From contig CM040118.1 of assembly GCA_022559845.1 (NCBI GenBank), positions 160,414,331 through 160,478,330 of the forward strand: 64,000 nucleotides of DNA, written 5' to 3'. Below the pieces are notes generated by a model. It ran no database searches, was not told the DNA's origin, and saw nothing but the letters and a program-made list of their open reading frames with translations. Within the stretch, counting starts at the first letter, position 1. The number at the start of each line of letters is the position of its first letter. This document shows, in pieces, positions 1 to 12,671 of this stretch. The position numbers and the translations under genes are program-made. Source of the stretch: Amorphophallus konjac (taxonomy: Eukaryota; Streptophyta; Magnoliopsida; Alismatales; Araceae).

Positions 1-750
1 TATAAACACTATTTTCGGGTTTCTTTCTAACCCTTCCTTATGCAGGTCGCAGCAGCCACCTCCAGCCATTGTTCCTCTTGTGTTTGTGCGTGAAAGTGAA
101 GGGAAGAAGGAGGATTCGAAGTTCCAATCAATCCTCTACTGCTGGCTGCGAGTGAAATCAAGATTCAAGCTCATCCGATTCAAGATCGTCAAGAACATCT
201 TCCTGCTACACAAGTGTTCGATTAAATTCCGAAAAGAGAAAGGGGGAGCTCCAACCAGGATATTTTCATTCTTTCCTCACCCTTTTTCATTCTGGTTCAG
301 TTGATTCAAGCTTGAGTATTCATCTGTAAACATTATCTCAGATACTTGTGTGTTGAGTTCGTGTTTGGTAACACGAACGTGTGTGTGTTATGCTAGTGTT
401 CAGTAACACGAACGTGTGTGTGTGTGATTCACTCATAGTGAAGCCTTAATCCTCCGTGTGAGGGGTGGACGTAGGGAACACGACAGTGTACCCGAACCAC
501 TTAAAAATTTCTGTGTGTTCATTGTGGTTTGCCTATACGTTTACTTGTCAAGTGGGCTTTGCGGTGAGTTGAGCTTACACCACTTATTCTATCAATCACA
601 CCCGTTGCATACGTTTCCACAAGTGTATTCATGTTCGTGCGAGGTGAGAGCTTGTTAATGTAATTGTTATAAGAGTTCTATTAGATAGTTAATTTTATTG
701 GCCATCAATTCACCCCTCCCCTCTTGATTTCTACGTTTCGGGACTCAACA
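1..750 (+). repeat. Probable 3' part of a copia-type LTR
   Basis: No protein is recognisable. The segment ends in a C-rich block (about 708-722) and ACTCAACA at 743-750. This resembles the tail of plant Ty1/copia LTRs, where a CACCCC-rich stretch precedes the terminal CA. A TATA-like start (TATAAACA) lies at the window edge. At 368-425 the palindrome-containing motif AACACGAACGTGTGTG occurs twice about 40 bp apart. No primer-binding site follows at 751, so this would be a 3' or solo LTR. It could also be another low-copy repeat; the assignment rests on sequence style only. Confidence 0.3.
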
Positions 751-767
751 TTATGTTTCGTAATAAG

Positions 768-795
<28 letters not shown>
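768..795. repeat. (TA)n microsatellite
   Basis: About 14 uninterrupted TA dinucleotides immediately downstream of the LTR-like end. Confidence 0.9.
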
Positions 796-800
<5 letters not shown>

Positions 801-2376
801 CCATCCCATTATGAAGGAGTCCTCGTAGGAACCCAAACCCCTTGGGTTTCCTAGGTGGCCTTTCTTTCTTTTGTCATAAGTAATATATATAATGTGTATA
901 TATGCACTTATGTAGGACTCCACGTGGGAACCCAAGCCTCTTGGGATTCCAAGGTGGCCTTTCCCCTCCCATGTGCTTTCTATTTAAAAAAATGTAAACC
1001 CACGATGGAAAAGGTAATGAAAATGAGAAATGTTATGAGTTAGCCATGGCTATGCTTTCTGTTATCTCCAATTTTTGGAATCCCCTTGGGTGAGAAGCCC
1101 ACACCCCACGTCCACCCCGCCATGGAGGAAGTCGGCAACTCCGGGTGCACCGTTCCTGAGATTGGAGCGGGCGAGAAGCCCCATCCGAAGCCCGATCATC
1201 GTCCCCGCCATCCACTTCGCCGTTCGCTCGGCCACACACCCCTCACTCTTCCCATCCGCTGCCAAGATCACAGCACCAGCCACCCCTGTGAAGCCCATCG
1301 TCTGCCTTTCCCCCCTTCCCTATTCTCCCACTCCGCCCTTGACTTCCGCGAGCCTGCCGCTGCCACCACTAATGCCGTCCTCGCTCCCATCGCCCGCCTT
1401 CGCCACACCTCCCTACTACGGAGACCACTGCCGCCCAACCGCTCTCCCTCTTTGGCTGCGTTTTCTCGCCATCGCTCTCTCTCTCTCTCTCTCATCATTT
1501 TTTTATCTCTTGCATGTCACACATAGAGAGCATGGCATCCCGCCATGCACCCCATGCCTAGTGCACCTCCCGCCATCGTCGCCAACGGTCCGAGCACGCC
1601 GTGACCCACTGTCGAAGCACGGTTCTTTTTGCACCCATGCCAGCGCCCATGTCGCACCCACGATGTCGCTATCATGCCATCACGAGCGACCGCCATGCAG
1701 AGCTAGGCCGCCATTCACCGTCCCCCACCCGCAACTCCGTCCCTCAAGCGGCCACCATGCAGACCGTCGGCGGTTGCGAAGCCCCCTGTCGATCACCGTT
1801 CCAAGCTCGCTCGACTGGCACAGCACTGTCGAATAGGCCAAGCACCACGATGGCCCCTCTAAGCATGGCGATCATGACGCCCCTCCCATCACGGCCTCGT
1901 CGGCCGTCTCCCCACCTCGCTCTCACCCTCGCTATTCTCTCTCTTCATCTCTTCTCCATCTCTCTTACTTATTCTCACGTTTGATTCACTATAGCAATTT
2001 TTTTAAAAAAAATGCCTTGCCACGCCCCATGCATGCAACGTCGACAGCATGGAAACCCTTCCTCGTTGTCTTTCTCTCTTCCTCACTCTACAGTTTTATC
2101 TCATCTCCTCTCCCTCCCTCTCGTTTTATTATTAGCCACCGTAGCAGAATCATAAAGCACGGAGAAAAAAAAAGAAAGAGTGTAAAGAAAGAGGGAGCAG
2201 CGTGTGGTGCATGTATTGGCCATCTCCTCTGTGCATGTGATGGCCATGTGCTCTCTCTCTCTCTCTCTCTCTGTCTGTCTCATGATGCACTTTGAGAAGG
2301 AAAAAAAAGAAAGGGATGGTAGAGAAGGTTAGAAAAAAAATGAAGTGATGAATTTTTCTAGAGAAAAAAAATGAGA
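796..2376. other. Noncoding, CT-rich repeat-derived DNA
   Basis: No gene is supported. Two copies of a 'gtaggaaccca...ccttgggtttcctaggtggcctttc'-type phrase lie near 812-862 and 913-966. From about 1085 to 2300 the plus strand is pyrimidine-rich, with CT microsatellites at about 1472-1492 and 2250-2280. Open frames here encode only Ser/Pro/His-rich low-complexity peptide with no domain, as expected of CT-rich DNA. The style resembles the CT-rich LTR stretch at 39440-42640. Confidence 0.6.
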
Positions 2377-2390
2377 GGTTCGAAAAAAAA
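2377..2390. repeat. LINE target-site duplication, left copy
   Basis: GGTTCGAAAAAAAA, matching the sequence directly after the A tail at 8510. Length and position fit target-primed reverse transcription. Confidence 0.7.
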
Positions 2391-2503
2391 CAATGTGGTC
2401 CAACGACCAAGGAAGATCTAATAATGGCAATGTTCGCAGTTTTCTAGCTGAAGGGCATTCAAAAGGCGCCGCCGACCATCGTTTCTCTGATTGAGGGTGA
2501 GCA

Positions 2504-4205
2504 TTGCCGGCAATGTATGGTGAGGGGGGGGAGCCTCCCCCCGCCCCCTGCTCTGGTCTTGCAGGGGCTTCTTCATCGACGGAACCTTTGGGTTCTCGCC
2601 GAACGTATGCACAAACTTTGCTCTCGTCTCAAAAGAAACCACAGGCTGTGATCCCTCTGAAGGAGCCAAGCTTCACGGACCAAGGAGAACCGGCAGTGTT
2701 CTTCTCGAAGGCTGATGTTCAAGCTTCAATGAAAAGTCTGAGCTTTGCCATTATAGCTAAATGCTCATATGGAAGGCCAGCTTTTTCGGAGATTAAAACT
2801 TTTTTAGCTCAGAGGATGGCGATATCAATGGATTTTGTGATCAACCGACTTAATCAAAGGCACCTCCTCATTCGGCTTGGATGCGAAAATGATTTCTTAA
2901 AGCTGCTATTACAAAAAAAATTATACATCAAGGGATATTTGTTCAGATTTTTTAGATGGACGTCGGATTTTGATTTTGTGACGGATCCAACTTCTGCTCC
3001 GGTATGGTTGGGCTTTCCAGGTTTGCCTACAAATTTGTATCATGAGGATTGTATGAAATCTATTGCTAGAAACGTTGGTCCTGTGTTGAGGATTCATGAG
3101 AAAACAGTGGCGATGACTGATACTGCTGAGGCATTAGCATGTGTTGAATTAGACCTTTATGCACCGCACAAAGAAAGACTATGGATTGATATGGATGGGG
3201 TAGGCTTTTGGCAGCCGGTAAACTATCACAGGGTACCACATCTATGTGCTTTATGTCATAAGCTTGGTCACTTGGAATCTGAATGCAAAAAGAAACTGGG
3301 TAAGACTGTTAACCCCCGTTCGGACGCTGAGCATATGCAGTCTCGGAAGATATTTTTGCCAAAGACAATTAGCCCACGAGATGTTCGACAAGATGCGTCA
3401 ATGTCCAATAGGTTTGATGTATTACAGGAAGCCGATAATTCTATACGGAGAGGGTTTGCGGAGTCTAACGGTGCCATCCTGATATCTGGAGAAATACAGT
3501 CGAATGACAATGGAATGCCAGACACTGATAAGGCCAATGATGAGGATGCGATAGATGGTGTAGATGTACTGAATAATGGTGGCGCTAATCATGCTCCTAT
3601 GTATAAGCATGTTATGAATTCAGAGCTCCCTTCACACCAAAGATCGATTGCTTAGCTCCCTTCACTAAGTAAGCATGGTGATCAAGATCAGGTTAATAAA
3701 ACCACAGTTGATTTATCATTGGTGAGGCAGCAAAAGCAGAGGGGAATTTCTCACAGACCGGTTAAAGCTATTGCAGGCTCTCAAGCTGAACCTACTGTTA
3801 ATGTGGAAATTCTCTCAGATCCATAGAAAAATCCGGATATGTCCCTAATGATGACAGGGGGGTGGCTCTGTGGTAGTCATTCATGGGCAAGGCTCAACCT
3901 CTGTCTGTAATACTGGTAACATAATGGATAATGAAAACGGAAGTTTACTTAATTCCTCCAGTATTTTAAATGTGAAGAAAACTTTCTCCTCATTTAGCAG
4001 TGGCATTGGAGACCTGTCAGTGGCAGATCAATCAAAGGCTGAAAATATTTTTATGCAGGATGTAAATTTGGGAACTGATCAAGAGATTATGGGGTGTCCT
4101 GAAGGGGGGTCCAAACACCTCGTTTGTAATATGCAGCAACCATTGACCAGGGCTAAAGCTAAATCTTTAGTTGGTGGAATCCAATCTTTCTCTCATTCCC
4201 AATGA
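2504..4205 (+). pseudogene. LINE ORF1 (RNA-binding, zinc-knuckle protein), broken
   Basis: Plant L1 ORF1 proteins bind the element RNA. The first 383 codons (2504-3655) are open. They hold a DUF4283-like region with the phrase WLGFPGLP, and a CCHC knuckle CALCHKLGHLESEC at about 3247-3288. The start at 2504 lies 113 bp inside the element. TAG stops at 3653-3655 and 3824-3826, and a shift of reading frame between 3826 and 3870, break the rest. The C-terminal part (3870-4205) ends with the basic phrase TRAKAKS. Its TGA overlaps the ORF2 ATG as ATGA at 4202-4205. Confidence 0.82.
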
Positions 4206-7200
4206 TAGGTCCCATTCTAATATGGAATCTTCGTGGGATTGGTAATGCCAAGTCTATGAGAAGTATTAAAAATCATATCAGAAGAAATAAAGTTCAATTG
4301 GTATGTATTATTGAACCCAAGATTTCTGTCAACAGGTTGGAAGAAACTCGACAAAGGCTTCACTTTGATTATGCTTGTGCGAATCAAGAGGATACCTACA
4401 AAATTTGGCTATTTTGACAATCTTCAATCTCTGTATCGGTTGTGCAAATGAATGCCCAATTTATTACTGTTAAGGTGCAGAATGGAGGTAATGTGGAATG
4501 CTATGCCTCCTATGTTTATGCATCTTGTGATGCGGCTGTAAGAAGAGAATTGTATGATGATCTTACTCAGTTTGGAGGTTCAATTAATCAACCTTGGATA
4601 TTGGGATGAGATTTTAATGCAATTCTGTCACCAGAGGAAAAGAAGGGGGTACCATGGGATTTATTAACTCCATGATTGATTTTCAGGGGTTTGTGGCAGT
4701 GGCAGGTTTGATGGATGCAGGTTATGTTGGAAATCCCTTAACTTGGTCTAATAATCAATCATGGGTGGGAAATATTAGAGCTCGGCTAGATAGAGTTTTA
4801 TTCAATGATTGTTGGGCAGAGAAGGTTCCTATGAGAACAGTTAAACATTTGATGAGAGAGCCTTCAGACCACTCTCCCATGCTTCTGTACTTTCCTCAAT
4901 TAAACTCTGGACTGAGTCGGTTTGTTTTCCAACACATGTGGCTTGAGGATGACAACTTCAAGCCTATGGTGCTGAATGCATGGGAATCTGTCCAATCAGT
5001 TCATTACAATGCCTTTTTCACCCTACAGCACAAGCTCAAAGCTATTAAACCTGTGATCCAATCGTGGAACAAGAATCATTTTGGTAACATCTTTGAGAGG
5101 AAAGACAAAGCAGAGGAGGAGGTGCTTATGGCTGAATCTGTATTTGATGATGATCCAAATGAGGCCAATAGAATCTCTTTACAGGTAGCTCAAGCTGAAC
5201 TTCGAAAATGCCTTCATAGGGAGGAAATTTTATGGGGTCAGAAAGCAAGAACAAATTGGCTACAGTTGGGGGATCGGAACACTAAATTCTATCATCTCCA
5301 TGTTAAACAAAGGAGAGCTAGAATGACCATACATAGAATCAAACTAGAGAATGGTGACTGGTGTGAGGAGGAGGCGGTAATAAAGGAGAAAGCAGTGTAA
5401 TTCTTCAAACAACACTTTACATCATCTGACCATCAAATTAAGCCTGAAGTGTTGGAGAGTATCCCATCCCTTATTTCAAAAGAGGAAAATAGTGCTATTA
5501 CTGCAATCCCGGATGCAAAGGAAATTAAAAGTGTTGTTCATGCCCTGGCTCCTGACAGTGCTCCAGGCCCAGACGGATACACGGGGAGGTTTTTTACATC
5601 TTGTTGGGAAATCATTGCAGATGATGTTGTTAAAGCTATCCAAGGTTTTTTTAAAGGAATGCCATTGCCGCAGGGTACCACTTCATCCTTGATTGCTCTT
5701 ATTCCTAAAGTGGTATCCCCAAGTTCTTTTGCTGACATGAGGCCTATAAGTTTATGCAATTTCGCTTACAAAATTATATCCAAAATCATTAGTCATAGGC
5801 TGGTAGCCATTCTTCCACACATTATATCTAAAAACCAAGGGGCATTCGTACAAGGCAGGAATATAGGTGATACAATCTCTCTTGCTTCGGAATTGATGAA
5901 AGAGATTGGAAGGAAGGTGAGAGGCAATAACCTCATTCTAAAACAGGACATGGCTAAAGCATATGACAGGCTGGAGTGGGATTTTATGAAAGTGGTTATG
6001 AAAGCTTTTGGATTTTCTAATAGATTCTGTTCCCTTATTTCCATGATGCTCAGCAATTGTTGGTTCTCTATTCTATATAATGGCACCCCAACTGGATATT
6101 TTAAGTCCACAAGAGGGGTTAGACAGGGGGATCCTCTTGCCCTAGCCCTTTTCATAATTGCTGAAGAGGCACTTAGCAGGGGTATATCCAATTTATTTTC
6201 TAGTGGGCAGATTCAACATTACCATGTGCCTAGAGGATGCCAGCAGGTCATCCATCTTCTCTATGCTGATGACACTCTGATTTTCTTAAATGGAATGGCC
6301 AAGAATATCAGAAGACTTTTGTCATTCATCAGAGATTATGAAGAGTCTTCGGGTCAAAATGTGAACACAAATAAAAGTAGCTTTATAGTAGCACAGAAAG
6401 CATCCCCTGCGATTATAAGAAGACTATCGGAAATAACTGGATTTCAGCACAAAACTGGTCTCAATTCTTATTTAGGAGTTCCTCTCTTTGAAAGAAGGAA
6501 AAGGGTCTCTCACTATAAATATTTGCTGGACAAAATATGTACCAGGTTGGATAGCTGGCAATCAAAGTACCTCTCTCGAGCAAGAAGAAGGTGTCTAATA
6601 AACTCGGTGCTTCAATCTATTCCCATTTACACCGCCCGTGCAACCTGCCTGCCAGCCACCTTAATTGGCATTATAAACAAACTGTGTGCAAATTTCTTTT
6701 GGAGTGGAACAGATGGTCACAACCGCCAATGTGTGTCTTGGACAAACATAACTAAACCTATTGAGGAAGGGGGCCTTGGTATAAGGAGTTTGCATCACAT
6801 TCAAGTAGCCATGGTCGCAAAACAAATTTGGAGAATCCTCAACTGCACCTCATTATGGTCAAAGTTTGCAATTTCTAAATACATTAAGGGGCATCTTAGC
6901 ACCATTGAGAAGCCTTTTCCTGTAGGTGTCAGAAAGGATATATACACTAGAGCAAGACAGACTGTTATGTCCAACACCCGGTGGGTTCCAATGGATGGGA
7001 GGTCTATAGATATGCTGAATGATAACTGGTGCTGCGTAGTCTTGGCTCCTCAAGCCAACAGTCCAAAGGTAACCTTAAGGGATGCAATCCTAAATCCTAG
7101 TCACAATGTATGGTCTCATGTTCCTAATAATATGCTACAAACTATTAGCTCCATCCAGCTGTAAGAGAGGTCGGACATGTGTGTTTGGGCTGCTAATACA

Positions 7201-8244
7201 GATGGGCAATTTTCCACTAAATCAGCATACAATTATGTCAGAATGCAAGGGAATAAAAGACTTTCTCTTAAAAAGACTTGGGGTATAAATATCCCACCGC
7301 GGGTTTCTCTGTTCTACTGGCATTTGCTTCACCTTGCAGTACCGGTGGACTATATTATCAGAGGCAGTGAAATTAGCCTTCCATCTAAATGTGTATGTTG
7401 TAAGGATAATTACCAGGAAGAGAGCCTCAATCATCTTTTCTTGAAAAGTCAACTAGCTAATTCTCTGTGGAGGTATTTTAGGCCTCTTTTTGATTCTCGG
7501 TGCAGACCTTCAGATTCTATCACTATCTTTTGCTGGGACATTATTTGTTCTGCAGATACAACAACACCTTATGGCTTTGCTGCTATCCTCACTATGTTGT
7601 GTATAATATGGGAGACCTGGAAGGCCCGGTGTAAACTGAAATTTGAAGATAAGGGCCCCTCTATAAGAGTGTTGCAACAATAGATTATAAGGCAGGTGGA
7701 GTTTGCTATTCAAAATATCAATTTTAGCAAGGCACCTTCAGCAAGTGAAAAATCAGCTTTGGAGCAATTTAAGTTCTCAGTTAAATTCAAGGAGAAACCT
7801 CCTAAGATAATCAAGTGGTCTTGCCCCAACACTGGTTATGCTTTAAATGTTGATGGGGCTGCCAAAGGCAATCAAGGGCATGCTGGAGGAGGCGGATGCA
7901 TTAGGGGATGTAAGGGTGAATTTATTTATGGATTTTCCTATTATTATGGTGTTGGGACGAGCATGGTGGATGAGGCCAGAGCTTTATTAGATGGGCTGAG
8001 AATGGTGGTAAAGAGCTGGTTGCCAATTGTGGTCATATATTTAGATTCCATGACCATTACCACTATGATCCAGTCTAGCAAATCTCCGCCATGGAGGATC
8101 TACCACTAGTGGGATGAAATCAAAGATATTCTTACAAGAAAAAATTGGAAACTTCAGCATATACATAGGGAAGGAAATTAGGTTGCGGATGCTCTTGCAT
8201 CCTTAGCATGCACTACACGAACCAATCAGGATTACAGATGCTAG
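4202..8244 (+). pseudogene. LINE ORF2 (endonuclease-reverse transcriptase-RNase H), broken
   Basis: In intact copies this polyprotein nicks DNA and copies the LINE RNA. Visible in order: the APE endonuclease N-terminus with an IEPK phrase (about 4308), the GDFN motif broken at 4607, and the SDHSPML motif (about 4867). Reverse transcriptase follows at about 5560-6400 with RPISLCN, RGVRQGDPL and the catalytic YADD (about 6262). A zf-RVT Cys/His region lies at about 7300-7480. RNase H runs about 7850-8215 with NVDGA, EARALL, YLDS and VADALA. Breaks are TGA at 4415 and 4607, a 1-nt frameshift near 4637-4650, TAA at 5398 and 7162, and TAG at 7681, 8107 and 8179. All stops lie in otherwise continuous homologous sequence. 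Confidence 0.9.
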
Positions 8245-8509
8245 AAAGATCTCCTGAGTAGAGCGCTGGATGTGCCACCGTAGATGCAACCGGTCTTCCC
8301 AGCTGGCGGAGATAAGGCCTTCCCTAGATGAAGCAGCGACTTCTTTGTAATCCTCTTGATTTTTGCTACATGTTCAGGGGTATGCCCCGAGGTTATTTGT
8401 ACATGCTTATTCCTTATCAATAAAATCAAGGCCGGATACTTTTGGTGGAGCTAGCACAAATTGTGCACTTCCCCAAGAGTAATCATTGGTCTCATTTATT
8501 TAAAAAAAA
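8245..8509 (+). other. LINE 3' UTR and A tail
   Basis: Noncoding sequence after the ORF2 stop. It has an AATAAA-like signal (CAATAAAATC) near 8418-8428 and ends in eight A at 8502-8509. No separate gene is seen. Confidence 0.7.
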
Positions 8510-8525
8510 GGTTTGAAAAAGAAAA
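8510..8525. repeat. LINE target-site duplication, right copy
   Basis: GGTTTGAAAAAGAAAA directly after the LINE A tail. It differs from the left copy by C to T at a CpG and by changes in the A run. Confidence 0.7.
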
Positions 8526-8644
8526 TGAAATAAAAAAGAGGAGAAAATGAAAAGAAAGGAAAATTTCATATCCGGATTTTTTTGTTTCACGTCAAAACCC
8601 CTCTTTCTAGCCTTGAAAATCTTAGTGCAACCACCCAAATCAAT

Positions 8645-10096
8645 ATGAAAAGGGCTCTTGAGGCTAGCACAATGGGGGAGAGCTCCTACAGCGGGCCACA
8701 ACCAGCTAGGAAGGAGTGTGAGGTGCTACAACGGCTGACTTCCATTCCTAATCATTTGAGCACCAATCCCCTACGAGAGGTAGGCTTTATCAATCACTTT
8801 TCAAATTTGTTGAAATTGTTTTCCAAATCCTTATGTTGCTCCTCTCTTTCTTCTCTTTTTTCTTTCTTTCTTTCCATAGCTTCTTCCTGGCCCTAGGCCT
8901 TACTCCAACCTAAAATGGGTGGCTCCTATGGTCCGTGAACTTCCACTAGATGTGATCTCCATCCTAAAAGTCTGGAACCTCCATCCATTACTTGTCTTGG
9001 CTAAAAATTATCACAAACTCTCACTCGATTGGCACAGCATTTCAGCTCTAGTGGAGATATGGCATCCTCAGACCCACACATTTTTCTTCCCCTCGTTCGA
9101 AGCTACTATCCTCCTAGAAGAGGTTGAGACATTGCTAGCCCTTCCTAGGTCCAAGGTAGGGGACGATGACTTAGTGTGTCATACAGTTGCCCCTATAGAC
9201 CCCTCTCTGATCCTAGGGGAATTTCTACCCAACTCAAAGGACATAAGGGCCATGATTAGTTCTTAACACGTCCACTTGCTTCCCATAGCCCAGTGGGTTA
9301 TTGCCCATTGCAAAAATAAATGAGTGTGGAATGAGGCCATAGCTAAGGCCACTTCTATCTGTCTATGCGGGGCCATACTTTTTCCTACCACTGACCACCT
9401 TCTAGACATACCAAACCTGATCATCATTAGTGGGTTGTAGCGAGGGTTGTCCATTTCACAGGCCATCCTTTCTTACCTGTATGAGGGCCTTAGTTCAGCT
9501 TCCCTTGGGGGGCCTCTCTTTGGGTCTATGGTCTTGCTTGAGTGTAGGATGGGGGTTAGATTGAAGTTCTTACCAAAGGAGGACATTTCTTCTCTTAGTC
9601 GGATCTTTGGGAGCCACCCACTTTTCTTCATTGGAGGCACAATCGAGTTTCCTCAGCTGGTTGAGTGCAGGACTGTAGATAGGAAGACTAGAGATGAATG
9701 GCGGATCTACCTCAAAACTCTGCCCCTTGATCGGTTCATGATGCGCCAGCTTTCCTTGTTGGTACTACCCTCAGGCTTCCTAGGAGGCTTGGGTTGGACT
9801 TGAGGCTCGTGGGGAACACCACTTTAGCGATGTGTAGCCCCCACAGGTGCTTCCTACAGGTTGCTCTCCCGCGCATCATGGTTCCAGCGCTACCCCACCT
9901 ACCCGTGCTATAGGCGAGGAGACTCGGGATGGAGGAGGACGAGCAGGCAGTCAGGAGCATGCTGATCATGTGGAAGATCAGCAAGATGCACATTCTACCA
10001 ACAGAGGTGACAGAGATCCAGGAGGAGTACCAGCTTTACCTAAGAGAGTTAAGCGAGATCCGACCTCGCGTGGATGCCCGATCGAGAATTGAGTGA
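8645..10096 (+). pseudogene. PMD/DUF7745-like pseudogene 1
   Basis: Related to the plant mobile domain families (aminotransferase-like PMD, DUF7745), whose biochemical role is largely unknown. Exon 1 is 8645-8779 (45 codons, donor GTAGGC). Exon 2 starts after the acceptor AG at 8878-8879, both in phase 0. The core phrase WHSISALVEIWHPQTHTFFF matches pseudogene 2 closely, as do LCGAILFP and AILSYLYEGL. In-frame stops are TAA 9264, TGA near 9321, TAG near 9438 and TAG near 9910, with a frame change near 9780-9794. The last segment, ending at TGA 10094-10096, is charged and helix-like, as in pseudogene 2. Clearly decayed; it may be of transposon origin. Confidence 0.75.
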
Positions 10097-10199
10097 TCTG
10101 TATAGAGATCTATAGCTTGGATTTGATGTTTTGAAGAAATGAATGAAAGAGTTTTTGATTGCATTAGCTATAGATTTGCTTCTTTTTCTACACTCATGT

Positions 10200-11528
10200 G
10201 TGGTTTAACATAGCTCTCGGGAATAGAAACGGCCTGACAAAGGACCGCTAAAAGGTTAAGACGGTCATAATATTGTGAACGTGTCACATAGACATTTTTA
10301 AAAAGAAAGAAAAGTTAAAAAAAGGTAAATAAGAAGAATCATGAAGATGATAATAATAGTAGAAGGGGAAGGGAGCATGTGATGCTACTTTGGAGTGTGA
10401 TCGCCAGAGGAATTACCTCAAAAGAAGAAGTGTGATCGCGAAGAATACCTTATAAGCGGGTGTAGACGTGGATCCAACTTCCTCCTCCAACCGGCCGGCC
10501 GATGAAGGGGATTTTTACTCTTGATTACCCTTAAAAGAAAACAATCAAAGACAAAAATCTGGATTAGCCAAGAGAAGTGTAGTATCTATACTCAATAGAA
10601 TAATGATATGCAATATGGGCATGAACACACCTTGTGGTTTTGTTTTAAACCCCTAAGAGGAGTAAAGGTGGGAGAAGTATGTATGCAAACAAGCTAACAA
10701 GTAATATGCTAAGATGACCCTAGCCAACGTATTGAAGGTGATAATATGCAACTAGTAAAGAAATAACAGAAGGTGTAAAGGGGTTGGCCCCTTCTGTGCC
10801 TGCAAGCAGAATGGGAAAACACTGCAACCCGGAGATGACTGTGACAAGAAGAAGGCTCCCTGGGGAGAGGAAGAACATCAGGTGATGTATCCTCCCTTTC
10901 TTGGTAGCTATAGTACTCTGTATACCTCAAAAGCGATGACTGCCGAAGGAACTCCCACAGGATTGAACAGAAGGGTATTTATGGGGATGAAAACCTCATT
11001 CCAATAGGATAAGATCAAAGAAAATTATCAATCATGGATCCCCTTCCTTCGATTGATCGTGGAGTTTAAAAGAAGGAAGGACACCTTTTGGGAAGGTTGC
11101 AGACGAGACGGAAACAAAAACTGAAATGGCGACCTAGAAACGGTCGCTGTTCTAAACAGCGCCCCCGGGTCTGCCGCTATTTCACTGGAATTTTGGACTT
11201 TCCATATTTCAAAATTCATAATCCGTGACTACACAGAGAGGCGTTCATTAATGAGCGCCCTGGGAAGGCGTCACTTCAAGGAATTTAATTCCGATTGAAA
11301 TTTTGAAAAGAATAGAAACAGTGTCCACGCGCACGGTCGTTTACTCTAGGAAATAGCGACACCTCCAAGGGCGTTATTTAAAAGGCGACCTGGTGACGGT
11401 TGCTACATTCAAAGAAATCTAAAAAAATGGGAAAATCAACTTATTAAGCCAGTAATGAAGTCCACTTTGGGGCATTACATCGTGAAATGAAATTTATTCA
11501 ACATAGCATCGATTTTGGCGTGTCTACA
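10200..11528 (-). mobile_element. LTR segment on the minus strand, same family as the W LTR
   Basis: Read on the minus strand it starts at 11528 with TGTAGACACGCC, close to the W LTR start (TGTAGACATGCC at 38967). The block TGCCCCAAAGTGG follows in both, about 60 bp in. Both later share a CCGGCCG block with GAGGAGGAAG (near 10470-10510 here, near 42738-42760 in W). The lower boundary is not defined because I found no matching duplication. It may be a solo or truncated LTR. It contains hairpin array H1 and no protein. Confidence 0.45.
11121..11408. repeat. Hairpin array H1 (GCGAC/GCGCC arms)
   Basis: At least five short units have complementary GC-rich arms a few bases apart. They include GGCGACC with GGTCGCT (11128-11148), CAGCGCC with GCCGCTA (11155-11179), AGGCGTTC with GAGCGCCC (11241-11265), AATAGCGAC with GGGCGTTATT (11352-11377), and GGCGACC with GGTTGCT (11386-11405). 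They lie inside the minus-strand LTR segment. No function is assigned. Confidence 0.6.
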
Positions 11529-12667
11529 GCTTCCCCATCTTGGCGTCTACTTTGCAAGGGAGTGAGACAGAATGAAGCATAATGGAAATAAAATGGAGTG
11601 AAAGTGAAATAAAGCGGAATTAGGGTGGAATGGACTGAAAAGTAGATGCCAAGGTGTGATGTGACACGCCTCCGACACTAAGCGTTGGAAATCTTCCCAT
11701 GGCTCTGAATGAAACAACTTCGGATGATTACGAGAAAGCAACGATTGTCTGGATGAAAATCTAAGCTAACAAAATGTGCGTGAGGGCACGAAAGGGGAGG
11801 CACCATTGGAGAGCGATTACCAGTTAATGTGGATGTGCTGCAACGAAGGCAGATTTGCAAGAAAATAAAGAGAAGTGAGGTAGAAATCCAAGTAAAGAAT
11901 ACTTTCAAGGAACCAGCCTAAGCGGCTTTAAGGAGAGCAAAGTACTTGATTTAGAATAGAATATTTCATGTCAACTCAAATCGAGGATGAGTGACCCTCA
12001 TTACTGACTCAATATGAGGATTTTTTCCGACATTGAGCTCAAAGTCCTATATGATGCATGCTGGGCTAAAAGAAAAAGTTAAAACAAACTAAAAAAAAGA
12101 AAATAATCAAGGATAATATTGCTAAGCCATCCTAACCTGGTCAAGAATCTAGATTTCTAAGTTGACACTAAGTTGAAGCCCGTTTATCCACGTATCAACT
12201 TAGAAATTGAAACCATCATCCCAGGCCTTAGACGACTCGACGGCCTATCCGTGCGATCAAGACTCCCCTGAAATTATCACTATTTTTGATGAAGGAGAAC
12301 TCAAATTTCAGGTTCATCAGAACCACAAGGTCCTTGATATGCTATAATAGCATAAGTAACACATAGTAGAAATGCATATAGGAGAGGATACAGGGAAAAG
12401 AAATGTCACCCAAAAATGTCCCGAGAATTTAGCAATTCGCGTGGCTTACTCTTTCTACACTCAAAGATGATTAGTACCACGAGAAATAACCCAATAATTC
12501 CAAATATTCAAAATAATTCCAGCATATATATAAATCCCATTATCATAATCCACATGTATTCAAAAATAGCACTATTCACAGAAAACGACGACCCTGCATG
12601 AGGGCACTCCATGAAGAATATATATATGAAAATAAAATCCATGAAATTTAAACACATCACTGTTCAC
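11529..12667. other. Unassigned intergenic DNA
   Basis: AT-rich sequence between the LTR segment and pseudogene 2. I see no coding region, RNA gene or repeat boundary that I can support. Confidence 0.5.
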
Positions 12668-12671
12668 AAAA

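Larger units (their letters stand above)
2391..8509 (+). mobile_element. Full-length L1-clade LINE, inactive
   Basis: A non-LTR retrotransposon in plant L1 order: short 5' UTR, ORF1 (DUF4283-like plus CCHC knuckle), ORF2 (APE endonuclease, reverse transcriptase, zf-RVT, RNase H), 3' UTR and an A tail at 8502-8509. The flanks carry a matching duplication, GGTTCGAAAAAAAA (2377-2390) and GGTTTGAAAAAGAAAA (8510-8525), which defines both ends. The only base change in its non-A part is CG to TG. Both ORFs are broken, so the copy is not autonomous. It sits 5' of PMD pseudogene 1. Confidence 0.88.

Noticed and set aside
1075..1836. 253-codon open frame with His/Pro/Ser-rich product
   Set aside because: CT-rich noncoding DNA, overlapping frames on both strands, no recognisable domain.
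8241..8429. Small minus-strand frame in the LINE 3' end
   Set aside because: Short, lies in the 3' UTR, no support.
10173..10182. GCTTC as left duplication of the minus-strand LTR segment
   Set aside because: GCTTC does occur at 10178-10182 and at 11529-11533, but the sequence next to it does not begin with TG, so the boundary is not supported.
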